Shown here: positions 10,642-18,781 of the stretch, piece by piece
Layout of the letters: each line of letters begins with the position of its first letter
How positions within the stretch are numbered: the stretch's first letter is position 1
Assembly: GCA_003221695.1 (NCBI GenBank)
Contig: QHSX01000062.1
Span: 1 to 63,483, forward strand
Direction: 5' to 3'
Origin: Candidatus Rokuibacteriota bacterium
Lineage (GTDB): Bacteria; Methylomirabilota; Methylomirabilia; Rokubacteriales; CSP1-6
DNA: 63,483 nucleotides
Made by a program: the position numbers and the translations under genes
Notes under the pieces: generated by a model
Database searches by the model: none
What the model was told of the DNA's origin: nothing
What the model saw: only the letters and a program-made list of their open reading frames with translations

Positions 10642-11133
10642 CTAGCCCCCGCACCCGCCTACCGTGACCTTGACTTCGCGCGCGACCTGCCAGAGGGTGC
10701 CGTCGCTCTGCTCGACGATGGCGCGGACGTCGCCCGTCTCACCGAGCCGGACGTTCTCGCCCATGAACGCCTGCCCCGCCGCGGGCGTGAGTGTGACTCG
10801 CGTCACGACGGGAATCCGGTTCTTGTCCGCCACGATGTAGATGTGCTTGACGTAGCTCGTCGGCGTCATCGGCGAGTCCACACGCACCGACACGGGGACG
10901 ACGGCGCCGTTCTCGGCGATGAGCGGGGTGTCGAGCTTGATCAGGCCCGCGCCGTCCCGGATCGGCCGGCTCCCGAACACCCGCTTCAGCGCCCCGTCGA
11001 CGCTCTCGTGGAGCCCGAGCTGTTGCGCGCGGGCGGGCCGGGGCGCGGTGAGAACACCGCTCGCCGCGGCGACGCCGATCGCGCCGAGCGTCTCGAGCAT
11101 TCGCCGTCGCGTCACGGTGGGGGATGACCGCAT
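10642..11133 (-). CDS. soxY: SoxY, sulfur-binding carrier with GGCGG arm
   Basis: Covalent sulfur carrier. 163 residues with a Tat signal (TRRRMLETLGAIGVAAASGV) and the diagnostic flexible C terminus VTVGGCGG, whose Cys161 binds the substrate sulfur. The middle has the SoxY beta-sandwich pattern IAENGAVVPVSVRVDSPM and YIVADKN. It forms an operon with soxZ (five-base gap) and follows the molybdopterin gene by seven bases. No soxB, soxXA or soxCD is seen in the window, so this carrier probably works with other oxidising modules. Confidence 0.94.
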   Translation of the reverse strand: MRSSPTVTRRRMLETLGAIGVAAASGVLTAPRPARAQQLGLHESVDGALKRVFGSRPIRDGAGLIKLDTPLIAENGAVVPVSVRVDSPMTPTSYVKHIYIVADKNRIPVVTRVTLTPAAGQAFMGENVRLGETGDVRAIVEQSDGTLWQVAREVKVTVGGCGG

Positions 11134-11140
11134 GGCGGTC

Positions 11141-13993
11141 CTACTCTACACCCGGAGCGCCGCCGAGCGTGTAGGCGGTGGGATCCGGCTTGAACGCCCG
11201 GGGCAGCCAGAGCGGGCGACGGAGGTTGCCCGGTCCCGGCGCGGGCCGCGCGAGCCGGAGCCACTCGCGGTAGACCTCGAAGGACCGGTTGGTGTCGACG
11301 ACGATGTCCCCGTAGCGATCGTCCGGGCCCGCCTTCGCGACCGTCACCTTCTGGTGCCAACAGTGCTGGCCGCTCACGGGATCGGGCTGCACCGGGAAGG
11401 TCAGGTTCTGGTGGACGCCCGCGTCCTGCCACCAGATCCGCGCGGAGTCGGGATCGTCGCTCGCGAACGGTCGCACGCCCTCGAGCTGGCGCATCCGCCA
11501 CTGCCCGCGCTCGACCTGCTGGAGCTCGACGAGCGCGGTGGACCACCGCTCGCCACCCGCCGCGCGATGAAGCCGCCAGCGCCCCAGGTGGTGCGAGCAC
11601 GCGATCACGCCCGGGTGAATCGCCTCCGTCACCCAGGCGCGATCGACGAAGTGACCGATCGCCGTCGTGACCCGGAGGAGCTCGCCCGTCGTGACGCCGA
11701 GCCGGGCCCCGTCCTCTGGATGGAGCCACAGCGGGTTCGCGTGCGAGATCTCGGAGAGCCATTTCGAGTTGCCCGAGCGCGTGTGGATGAGCGTCGGGAG
11801 GCGGAAGGTCGGCAGGAGCACCATCTCGCCCCTGGCGCGATCGATCTTCGACCAGTGCACGTGGCTCCGGATGTAGCTCGGCACGGCCTCCGCGGGCCAC
11901 TTCCACTCCTTGAGCGTCCGTGAGAAGAACTCGAGCTTCCGCGACGGCGTCGGAAAGCCGAGCCGCGCGACGCCGTCCACCTCGAGGCCGACCGCTTGGC
12001 CGTCCCTGACGACCACCTTCGTGACCGGATCCACGCGGGCGCCGTCGAGCTCGCGGGCCGCGAGCGGCTGCTCGTGGGTGCGGTAGACCTCATCCTCGAC
12101 GAGGAACGCCCCGTATTTCCGCATATAGGCGAGCGGCGTCAGCCCCTCGCGCGCCGCCGCGTCGGGGAGGCCGGGGACGCTCCGCTCGAAGATCCAGCGG
12201 TAGACCTCCTCGACCCGGAGCTTCTGGCCCGGGCGATAGGGCGACTCGAAGTACTTCCGCACGCCGAGGCTCCCGTCGGGATCGATCCGCCACGAGAGCT
12301 CGATCCAGAACTCGTCCTCCTCCCACACCTGCCCGAGTCCGGCCGCCTCGTGGGCCTGCCAGGTGAGGTCGAAGGTCCGGCCCTGCCGCTCGAGCATCAC
12401 GCGCAGCACGGGCTGGCGGAAGCCGATCCAGCGGGCCGCATGGGTCTCCTGCGACATGAGGTCGTGGCGCTCCGAGGCGTGCCCCATCGGCAATACAAAA
12501 TCGGCGAACCACGCGGTTTCACTCCAGATCGGCGTGAGACACGCATGCCGCTCGATCTTCGCCTCGTCGGTCAGCATCTCGACCCACGACATGCCGTCGG
12601 GGTTCGTCCACACGGGGTTGTAGACGCGGGTGAAGTACATCGCGAGCTTCCCGCGACCCTCCTTCAAGAAGTGCGGCAGGAGGTAGCTCATCTCGAAAAA
12701 CGCGAGCGGGTACTCGCGCGGCATCAGGAGCTCGCTCCACACGCGGGCGGGGGGCGGCATGAGCGGCGGCGCGGGCACGGCCTTGTGCCAGGCGCCGGGC
12801 GCGGTGCCGCCGGGCGTGGCGACCGCCCCCATGAGCACCACGATCAGCTCGAGCGCCCGCGCCACCTGCCAGCCGCCGAGGTTGCCGGCCGCGGCGTTGC
12901 GCCAGACGTGGGTCGCCAGCGCCGCGCCCGCGCGACCGATGGCACGCGCGACCTCCACGATCGTCGCCGCGGGAACCCCGCTCTCGTTCTCGGCGAACTC
13001 GGGCGTGTAGCGTGCGTAGAGGTCGTCGAGGGATCGTTCGAAGGTCTCGAAGCTCACGGGCAGATCCCGCCGCTCCTCGCGGAGGTACTCCTCCCAGTTC
13101 ACCCAGCGGCGCACGAAGTCCCGGTCCCAGAGCCGCTCGCGGATGAGGACGCTCGCCATCGCGAGCAGCAGCGCCGCCTCGGAGCCGGGCCAGGGCGCGA
13201 GCCACCAGTCCGCCATCGACGCGGTGTTCGACAGCCGCGAGTCGATGACGCACACCTTCGCCCCGCGCTCCTTGGCCTCCATGATTCGCTGAGCGTGGGG
13301 GTTGAAGTAGTGGCCCGTCTCGAGGTGCGAGGAGAGCAGCAGGATGAACCGCGCGTTGGCGTGATCGGGCGAGGGCCGGTCCATGCCGTGCCAGAAGGCG
13401 TAGCCCGCGCGGGCGCTCGAGGAGCACACGTTGGTGTGGCTGTTGTGGCCGTCGATCCCCCAGGCGTGGAAGACGCGCTGGAGATAGACGAGCTCGTGGC
13501 CCGCGCGGCCGAGGTGGTACATGATCTCCGTGTGCCGGCCCTCGACGAGCGCCTTCCGGATCCGGCCACCGAGGTCGTCGAGCACCTCGTCCCAGCTCAC
13601 GCGCTCCCACTGCCCGCCGCCGCGGGGCCCGACCCGGCGCAGCGGATAGCGGATCCGCTCGGGGTCGGTGACCTGGTTGAGCGTCGCCGGTCCCTTCGCG
13701 CAGTTGCGTCCGCGGCTTCCCGGATGCACGGGGTTGCCCTCGAACTTCTGGATCGCCAGCGTCTTCGGATCCACGTACGCCAGGAGGCCGCACGCCGCCT
13801 CGCAGTTGAAGCAGATCGTGGGGATCAGCGCGTAGTGGCGCGGGCGCTTCCGCGGCCACGCGGTGGGATCGTACTCCACCCAGTCGTCCCAGCGCTCGAC
13901 GGGCGGGTAGCTCCTGAGACCGCCGGCGGGCGGCGCGAGCTCACGGGCCACGGGGTGCAAGGGCTCGGGGGCGCGCGGCTCCCGCTCGCTCAC
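11141..13993 (-). CDS. Molybdopterin oxidoreductase, SoeA/PsrA-like catalytic subunit
   Basis: A DMSO-reductase-superfamily catalytic subunit of 950 residues. It has an N-terminal [4Fe-4S] motif (ICFNCEAACG ... GRNCAKG), a likely Mo-ligand Cys in HTNVCSSSARAG, the pterin-binding domains, and a C-terminal barrel ending VVDTNRSFEVYREW. GTG 13993 overlaps the stop of the FeS/membrane gene (GTGA). Length and partners fit sulfite dehydrogenase SoeA (about 970 residues) or a polysulfide/thiosulfate reductase run in either direction. SoxYZ and FccAB neighbours favour sulfur oxidation. No Tat signal was found at the chosen start, suggesting a cytoplasm-facing enzyme as for SoeA. The exact substrate is uncertain. 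Confidence 0.8.
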   Translation of the reverse strand: MSEREPRAPEPLHPVARELAPPAGGLRSYPPVERWDDWVEYDPTAWPRKRPRHYALIPTICFNCEAACGLLAYVDPKTLAIQKFEGNPVHPGSRGRNCAKGPATLNQVTDPERIRYPLRRVGPRGGGQWERVSWDEVLDDLGGRIRKALVEGRHTEIMYHLGRAGHELVYLQRVFHAWGIDGHNSHTNVCSSSARAGYAFWHGMDRPSPDHANARFILLLSSHLETGHYFNPHAQRIMEAKERGAKVCVIDSRLSNTASMADWWLAPWPGSEAALLLAMASVLIRERLWDRDFVRRWVNWEEYLREERRDLPVSFETFERSLDDLYARYTPEFAENESGVPAATIVEVARAIGRAGAALATHVWRNAAAGNLGGWQVARALELIVVLMGAVATPGGTAPGAWHKAVPAPPLMPPPARVWSELLMPREYPLAFFEMSYLLPHFLKEGRGKLAMYFTRVYNPVWTNPDGMSWVEMLTDEAKIERHACLTPIWSETAWFADFVLPMGHASERHDLMSQETHAARWIGFRQPVLRVMLERQGRTFDLTWQAHEAAGLGQVWEEDEFWIELSWRIDPDGSLGVRKYFESPYRPGQKLRVEEVYRWIFERSVPGLPDAAAREGLTPLAYMRKYGAFLVEDEVYRTHEQPLAARELDGARVDPVTKVVVRDGQAVGLEVDGVARLGFPTPSRKLEFFSRTLKEWKWPAEAVPSYIRSHVHWSKIDRARGEMVLLPTFRLPTLIHTRSGNSKWLSEISHANPLWLHPEDGARLGVTTGELLRVTTAIGHFVDRAWVTEAIHPGVIACSHHLGRWRLHRAAGGERWSTALVELQQVERGQWRMRQLEGVRPFASDDPDSARIWWQDAGVHQNLTFPVQPDPVSGQHCWHQKVTVAKAGPDDRYGDIVVDTNRSFEVYREWLRLARPAPGPGNLRRPLWLPRAFKPDPTAYTLGGAPGVE

Positions 13994-15516
13994 GACAGCG
14001 GCACCGACTGCCCGGCCTTCACCCATAGGTCCTCGTAGACCCAGAGGCCGACGAGGGCGAGCACCCCGCCGAACGCCGCCGAGTACGGGTTGGGCCAGAT
14101 CAGGACGACCGGAAGCGCGGTGCCGGCCGCGACGACGCCGCCCCAGAAGGGCGTCTTCCACGCGCCGCGCGTGATGAGCGCCGCGGCGCGGGCGGCGTCG
14201 CGGTTCGCGTGGGGCACGAGGAGCTCGGCCAAGACCACGAGCCCGTGGCCGAGGAGCGCCGCCGCCATCACCGCGCTGAGCGTCCAGAGGGCCCCGATCT
14301 CCCCGGCGCTGACGAAGCCGACGATGAGGAGCGACGCGCTGCCCGCGACCACGGCGGCGAGGAGGAGCTGCGGCAGGAGGAGCGCGCTCTGCCAGAAGTC
14401 GCGCCCCTCCGCCTGCCCGAAGAGGAAGGCGCTGTAGCCCGCCGACGCTCCCGCCAGAACGAGGGCCGGCAGCGCCAGGAAGGGAACGATCTCGCCGCGG
14501 CCCAGGAGCGCGCTCCCGAGCCACAGGAGGGCGACGCCGCCGTAGGCGACGAGGACCCACGCGCCCCAGACCAGCCACGATCGGTGGTTCGACCGGAAGA
14601 GGATGTAGTGGAAGCGCTCGGGGCGCTTGAGGTCGAGCACGAGGAAGGCCGTCGTCGCGAGAAGGAAGAGGAGCGCGAGGGCCGGTGCCCAGACGCCGAG
14701 CAGCGCGACCGATGGCGAGGCACCGCCGAGCACCGCGACCGCCGCGATCAGGAGCGGGCCGGCGGCGATCGACTTCGTGAAGAGATACGCCGAGACCTTC
14801 CGGCCCCACGGCCGCGGCGCGTGCGGCACGTCGTAGACGGGCCGGGCGAGCGCGCCGTCGCCCTCGTCCGCCTGGACGGCGGCGACCATCCGCACGAGGT
14901 CGAGCTCCGCCTCGGGCCGCTCCGCCCAGAGGTAGCGCTCCGTCGTCGACTGGAGCTCGGGCGTGAGGGCCGAGGCGTCGGCGCCGAGGTAGAACACCTT
15001 GGGCCGCGTGCCCTGCTCGGCCTTGCGCACCTGCACGGGGGCGCCCGCGACGAGCCGGGCGATCCGCGACGCGGGATCGTCGAGGTCGCCGGCGACGATC
15101 GCCTGCTCGGGGCAGACGATCACACACGCGGGTTCGAGCCCCACCTCTATGCGGTGGGCGCAGTAGTGGCACTTCGCGGCGGTCCGGGTGTTCGGGTCGA
15201 TGTAGAGCGCGTCGTAGGGACACGCCTGCATGCACGCCTTGCAGCCGATGCAGCGATCGCCGTCGAAGTCGACGATGCCGTCGGGGCGCCGATAGAGCGC
15301 GACCGTCGGGCAGATCGTCACGCACGGAGCCCGGTCGCAGTGGTTGCAGCGGAGCACCGCGAAGTAGCGCCGGGTGTGCGGGAAGGTCCCCCGCTCCACG
15401 TACTTGACCCAGGTGCGGAAGGCGCCGAGCGGCACCTGGTTCTCCTCTTTGCATGCCACGGTGCACGCGTGACAGCCGATGCAGCGGCGCTGGTCGATCA
15501 CGAAGCCGTAGCGCAC
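13990..15516 (-). CDS. Fused 4x[4Fe-4S] ferredoxin / NrfD membrane subunit (SoeB-SoeC-like)
   Basis: A single 508-residue protein combines the electron-transfer and quinone-reactive subunits that are usually separate. Residues 1-180 hold four cubane motifs (CIGCHACTVAC, CNHCDRAPCVTICP, CIGCKACMQACP, CHYCAHRIEVGLEPACVIVCP). From about 245 to 490 there are about eight to nine hydrophobic helices of the NrfD/PsrC type. The protein should pass electrons between the molybdopterin subunit and the quinone pool. ATG 15516; the stop overlaps the next gene as GTGA. A dense set of palindromes lies upstream. Confidence 0.88.
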   Translation of the reverse strand: MRYGFVIDQRRCIGCHACTVACKEENQVPLGAFRTWVKYVERGTFPHTRRYFAVLRCNHCDRAPCVTICPTVALYRRPDGIVDFDGDRCIGCKACMQACPYDALYIDPNTRTAAKCHYCAHRIEVGLEPACVIVCPEQAIVAGDLDDPASRIARLVAGAPVQVRKAEQGTRPKVFYLGADASALTPELQSTTERYLWAERPEAELDLVRMVAAVQADEGDGALARPVYDVPHAPRPWGRKVSAYLFTKSIAAGPLLIAAVAVLGGASPSVALLGVWAPALALLFLLATTAFLVLDLKRPERFHYILFRSNHRSWLVWGAWVLVAYGGVALLWLGSALLGRGEIVPFLALPALVLAGASAGYSAFLFGQAEGRDFWQSALLLPQLLLAAVVAGSASLLIVGFVSAGEIGALWTLSAVMAAALLGHGLVVLAELLVPHANRDAARAAALITRGAWKTPFWGGVVAAGTALPVVLIWPNPYSAAFGGVLALVGLWVYEDLWVKAGQSVPLS

Positions 15517-15527
15517 GAGACCTCTCG

Positions 15528-15646
15528 TCGGAGGGGGCGATTTCGCAGGCGCGCCCTAGGGGCGCGACGGCCCCCTCCGAAACCGGGGGAAGCGCTCCCG
15601 AGAGGGAGCGAACCCCCAGAATAGGTTGCGCGGGCAAAGCCCGCGC
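15528..15646. repeat. Cluster of perfect palindromes between fccA and the FeS/NrfD gene
   Basis: The 165-base gap holds no gene but three strong structures. First, TCGGAGGGGGC (15528-15538) pairs with 15570-15580 and encloses CGCGCCC-TAG-GGGCGCG (15550-15566). Second, GCGCTCCC-GAGA-GGGAGCG spans 15592-15610. Third, GCGCGGGC-AAA-GCCCGCGC spans 15628-15646. They may be intergenic palindromic elements, or a partial terminator / mRNA stability element separating fccAB from the molybdoenzyme genes. Confidence 0.6.
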
Positions 15647-15681
15647 TCGAGCGGCGGGTACTCAGACGCGCTCCTGTCTGG

Positions 15682-16281
15682 CTAGCGCAGACTCGAGTAG
15701 TACGCCGCGAGGTCGGCGATCTGGTCGTCCGGAACCGATTTCATCAGCTCCTTGAGGGCCTTGAGCGTCGGGTCCCCCGGGCTCCGCTGGTCCGCCTTAA
15801 AGAGGAGCATCTGGTTCGCGAGATAGCCGGGGGGCTGCCCGCGCAGATCGGGAATGCCCTTCGCGGGATCGCCCTTCCCGGACTCCACGTGGCAGACGAC
15901 GCACTGCTGGGACGCCACGCGGCCCCGCTCGACGGCGCCGGCGTCGACCTTGACCGCTGTCGGCTGGCGCGACTGGCTCGCGAAGTAGGCGGCGAGATCG
16001 TCGATCCCGGCCTCCCGCACGTACTTCGCGTAGGGCTCCATCTCGGGTGACGGTCGCCGGCCCGCGGCGTAGTCCTCGATCGCCTTCTTGAAATACCAGG
16101 GCGCGATGCCCGCGATGATCGGCATCGTGTTGGACGGGCTCTGGCCGCCCAGACCGTGACAGGCGCTGCAGGCGAGCGCCTTGGATGCGCCGGGCGCGTC
16201 GAGCGGGCCCGCCCCGGCGGGTCCGCTCATGAGCACGCTGAGACCCAGCGGGCCCAGGATGAGGCCAAGAATCGTTCGCAT
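15682..16281 (-). CDS. fccA: Diheme c-type cytochrome, FccA-like
   Basis: Periplasmic electron carrier. 199 residues with a signal peptide (MRTILGLILGPLGLSVLMS) and two haem sites, CSACH (38-42) and CVVCH (127-131), with distal Met candidates in each half. Size and two-domain plan match the cytochrome subunit of flavocytochrome c sulfide dehydrogenase. The gene starts 20 bases after the flavoprotein gene fccB, so both are made together. It would take electrons from sulfide oxidation and pass them to the respiratory chain. Confidence 0.87.
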   Translation of the reverse strand: MRTILGLILGPLGLSVLMSGPAGAGPLDAPGASKALACSACHGLGGQSPSNTMPIIAGIAPWYFKKAIEDYAAGRRPSPEMEPYAKYVREAGIDDLAAYFASQSRQPTAVKVDAGAVERGRVASQQCVVCHVESGKGDPAKGIPDLRGQPPGYLANQMLLFKADQRSPGDPTLKALKELMKSVPDDQIADLAAYYSSLR

Positions 16282-16301
16282 CGGGCGCTCCCTCCTCCAG
16301 C

Positions 16302-17564
16302 CTAGCCGAGAATGTCCTGCCAGATACTCCTGGCCCAGCCGTCCGCATTCTGCGCCCACTGGGCCGACTGGCCGGGGGTGAGCTTCTGCTCGATCTGGAC
16401 GACCTTGCCGCCCTCGATCTTGTACGCGTTGACGACTGCGATCGCCTCGCGGTCGTTGACCCAGCTGTAGCAGGTGTTGCCCGGCGCCATCGCCGGCGGT
16501 TCCTTGCCGTTCAGCAGATGGACGACCGCGACGGCGCAGATCTTGCCCATGGCGTTCGCGATGTTGCCGGACTTGGGCACCGGCAGCCCGATGGTCGAGT
16601 CGCCGACGACGTGGACGTTCTTGTGCTTCACCGACTCGTAGGTCAGGTGGTTGACCTCGCACCAGCGCTTGTCCGCTCCGACCAGGTCCGCCTGGGCCGC
16701 GATCGTCCCCGCCCGCTGGGGCGGGATCAGGTTGACGACGTCGTACTTCACCCGGTCGCCGAGGTCCGTCGTCACCTCACGGACGGAGGGATCCACCTTC
16801 ACGACCTTGTTGGACGCGCGGTACTCGAGGTTCGGGTAGTCCTTCCACGCGGCGCGGAAGAGAGCGGCCTTCGAGACGACGTTCTGGTTCGCGTCGAGCA
16901 CGATGAGCTTCGACTTGGGCTTGTGCGTCTTTAAGTAAAACGCCACTTGACACGCGCGCTCGTACGGGCCGGGCGGGCAGCGGTAGGCGACGGGCGGCAC
17001 CGTCAGCACGAAGACGCCACCGTCCGGGATGGCCGCGAGCTGTCGGGCGAGCTCGACCGTCTGCGGGCCGGCCTTCCACGCGTGGAGCACGCGGTCCTGG
17101 GCCGCGGCGAGCCCGTCGACCTGCTCCCACTGGAACTCGACGCCCGGCGAGACGATGAGCCGGTCGTACTGCAAGTACCCGTCGCCGACTCGGACGCGGC
17201 CGGTGTCCGGCTCGATCGCACTCGCCGACTCGTGGTAGATCCTGACGCCGTGATTCCGGAGACCGCCGTAGCCGAAGGTGAGGCCGTCGATCGAGCGGAC
17301 GCCGGAGAGGACCAGGTTGGAGAACGGGCACGACACGAACTGTTTGTTGGGCTCGAGCAGGACGACCTCGATCGACGGGTCGGCCAGCCGCACGTACTTC
17401 GCGGCCGTCGCGCCGCCCCAGCCGCCGCCGACCACGACGACCCGGCGGCCCGCTTTGGGCGCGAAGTCGCCCTTGATCGCCGGCGCGCACCCCGCGGCCA
17501 GGAACCCGAACCCGGCGCCGGCCGCCGACGTCCTGAGAAACTCCCTGCGCGTCAATCGCGTCAT
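16302..17564 (-). CDS. fccB: Flavocytochrome c sulfide dehydrogenase, flavoprotein subunit
   Basis: Oxidises sulfide to polysulfide or sulfur in the periplasm. 420 residues: a Tat signal (TRREFLRTSAAGAGFGFLAAGC), an FAD-binding loop VVVGGGWGGATAAKY, FccB blocks CPFSNLVLSG, YRCPPGPYERAC, and a C-terminal FCSD domain with GNTCYSWV. Cysteines in SCPFSN and NTCYSW can supply the redox-active pair known in the family. Upstream is the YeeE/YedE transporter, 40 bases away. Sulfide:quinone reductase is a relative, but the Tat signal and partner cytochrome favour FccB. Confidence 0.92.
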   Translation of the reverse strand: MTRLTRREFLRTSAAGAGFGFLAAGCAPAIKGDFAPKAGRRVVVVGGGWGGATAAKYVRLADPSIEVVLLEPNKQFVSCPFSNLVLSGVRSIDGLTFGYGGLRNHGVRIYHESASAIEPDTGRVRVGDGYLQYDRLIVSPGVEFQWEQVDGLAAAQDRVLHAWKAGPQTVELARQLAAIPDGGVFVLTVPPVAYRCPPGPYERACQVAFYLKTHKPKSKLIVLDANQNVVSKAALFRAAWKDYPNLEYRASNKVVKVDPSVREVTTDLGDRVKYDVVNLIPPQRAGTIAAQADLVGADKRWCEVNHLTYESVKHKNVHVVGDSTIGLPVPKSGNIANAMGKICAVAVVHLLNGKEPPAMAPGNTCYSWVNDREAIAVVNAYKIEGGKVVQIEQKLTPGQSAQWAQNADGWARSIWQDILG

Positions 17565-17604
17565 GACACGACCTCCGTTCGCGTCCGTGTTCTCGATGCG
17601 CCGC

Positions 17605-18771
17605 TCACAGCGCGCTGAATCGTCGGTGCTCCTCGTTCCAGGTCGCGCCCAGAGCCCACGCCGCCATCACGAGGACCACGAGGCCGAGGGCCGGGCCCCA
17701 ACCGATCGCCGACGGCAGGAACACGGCGGCGCCGAGCTCCCGGAGGAGGCCGGTCTGCGCCGCCACGAGGCGCGCCAGCGAACCGCCGAGGGCGAAGCAA
17801 GCGATCGCCGCCCAGAGCTTCACCTGGCCCTCGCCCGCGCGCCAGATCGAGCCCGCACCGCAGCCGCCGGCCAGCGTCATCCCAACGCCGAACACGAGGC
17901 CCCCGCCGAGCGCCCCCGCCCCCGCGGCGGGGAAGACCCACTCGCCCTTGTCCTTGAGGTCGGTGAACTTGAGAATCGCGAACCCGACCGTGCTGATCAC
18001 GAGCGCGAGCGCGGCGGCGCGCGTGTGCTCGGCGTCACCGGTCATGAACGGCTCGCGAAACGCGCGCACGAGGCAGAAGCGCGAGCGCTGGAAGATCACG
18101 CCGAACGCGACGCCGAAGAGCAGGAAGACGCCCTGCGCCACGTAGCCGCCGCGCGAGTAGACGAACGGCGTCGCGAGCAGGACGATCAGCAGCAGCGCGC
18201 CGACCCACGGCTGCCGGCTCGGCCCCGCGGCGGACGACGCCAGGTACACGCGCCCCGTGCCGCCCGACCACTCGGGCCGGTGCTCCGTCTCCCAGACGAG
18301 GTAGCGGAGCCCGAGAAACGCGCCCGCGCCGAGACCGAGCATCATGCCGAGGCCCGCGAGCGAGAGCGCGCTCGTCGCCGAGAAAAAGCCCCCGATGTTG
18401 CAGCCGAAGGCGAGGACGGCACCGACGCCCATCAGGAGCCCGCCGCAACCACCCTTCAGGAGCTCGCCCCGCGGCGGCACGCGTACCGCGAACTCCCTCG
18501 CCAGGAGCGCCGCCACGAGGCCGCCCAGGAGGACGCCCGCGTTCAGCAGCGACCCCGAGTAGAGCCACGGGGCGAGGAGATCGGCGCGGCGCACGACCCC
18601 GAGGCCCGTCAGGACCCAGTCGCCCCAGTTCCGCATGCCGTCCGACGCGGTCCACGGCCGGTCAAAGGTGAACAGAAAGACGTTGAGCGTCGCGACGAGG
18701 ATCGCCGATCCCCAGACGGGCCAGGGACGGCCGAAGAGCACCGCGTACTGCGCCGAGAGCGAGCGGCCCAT
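17605..18771 (-). CDS. YeeE/YedE-family sulfur-compound transporter
   Basis: An inner-membrane protein of 388 residues with about ten hydrophobic segments and the duplicated GGCGGLLMGVGAVLAFGCNIGG / FGVGMTLAGGCGAGSIWRAGEG motifs whose cysteines carry the sulfur compound in TsuA-type thiosulfate channels. It lies 10 bases downstream of the persulfide dioxygenase fusion and upstream of fccB, so it probably imports thiosulfate or an exchangeable sulfur species for cytoplasmic oxidation. Confidence 0.87.
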   Translation of the reverse strand: MGRSLSAQYAVLFGRPWPVWGSAILVATLNVFLFTFDRPWTASDGMRNWGDWVLTGLGVVRRADLLAPWLYSGSLLNAGVLLGGLVAALLAREFAVRVPPRGELLKGGCGGLLMGVGAVLAFGCNIGGFFSATSALSLAGLGMMLGLGAGAFLGLRYLVWETEHRPEWSGGTGRVYLASSAAGPSRQPWVGALLLIVLLATPFVYSRGGYVAQGVFLLFGVAFGVIFQRSRFCLVRAFREPFMTGDAEHTRAAALALVISTVGFAILKFTDLKDKGEWVFPAAGAGALGGGLVFGVGMTLAGGCGAGSIWRAGEGQVKLWAAIACFALGGSLARLVAAQTGLLRELGAAVFLPSAIGWGPALGLVVLVMAAWALGATWNEEHRRFSAL

Positions 18772-18781
18772 GCGCCGGCCG

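Noticed and set aside
10304-11133. A complete Sox thiosulfate-oxidation operon
   Set aside because: Only soxY and soxZ are present; the neighbouring genes on both sides are other modules.
11141-15637. One continuous 1498-codon minus-strand frame
   Set aside because: Only the part from 13993 down is a molybdopterin protein. The upstream third overlaps the FeS/NrfD gene in another frame and has no recognisable sequence.
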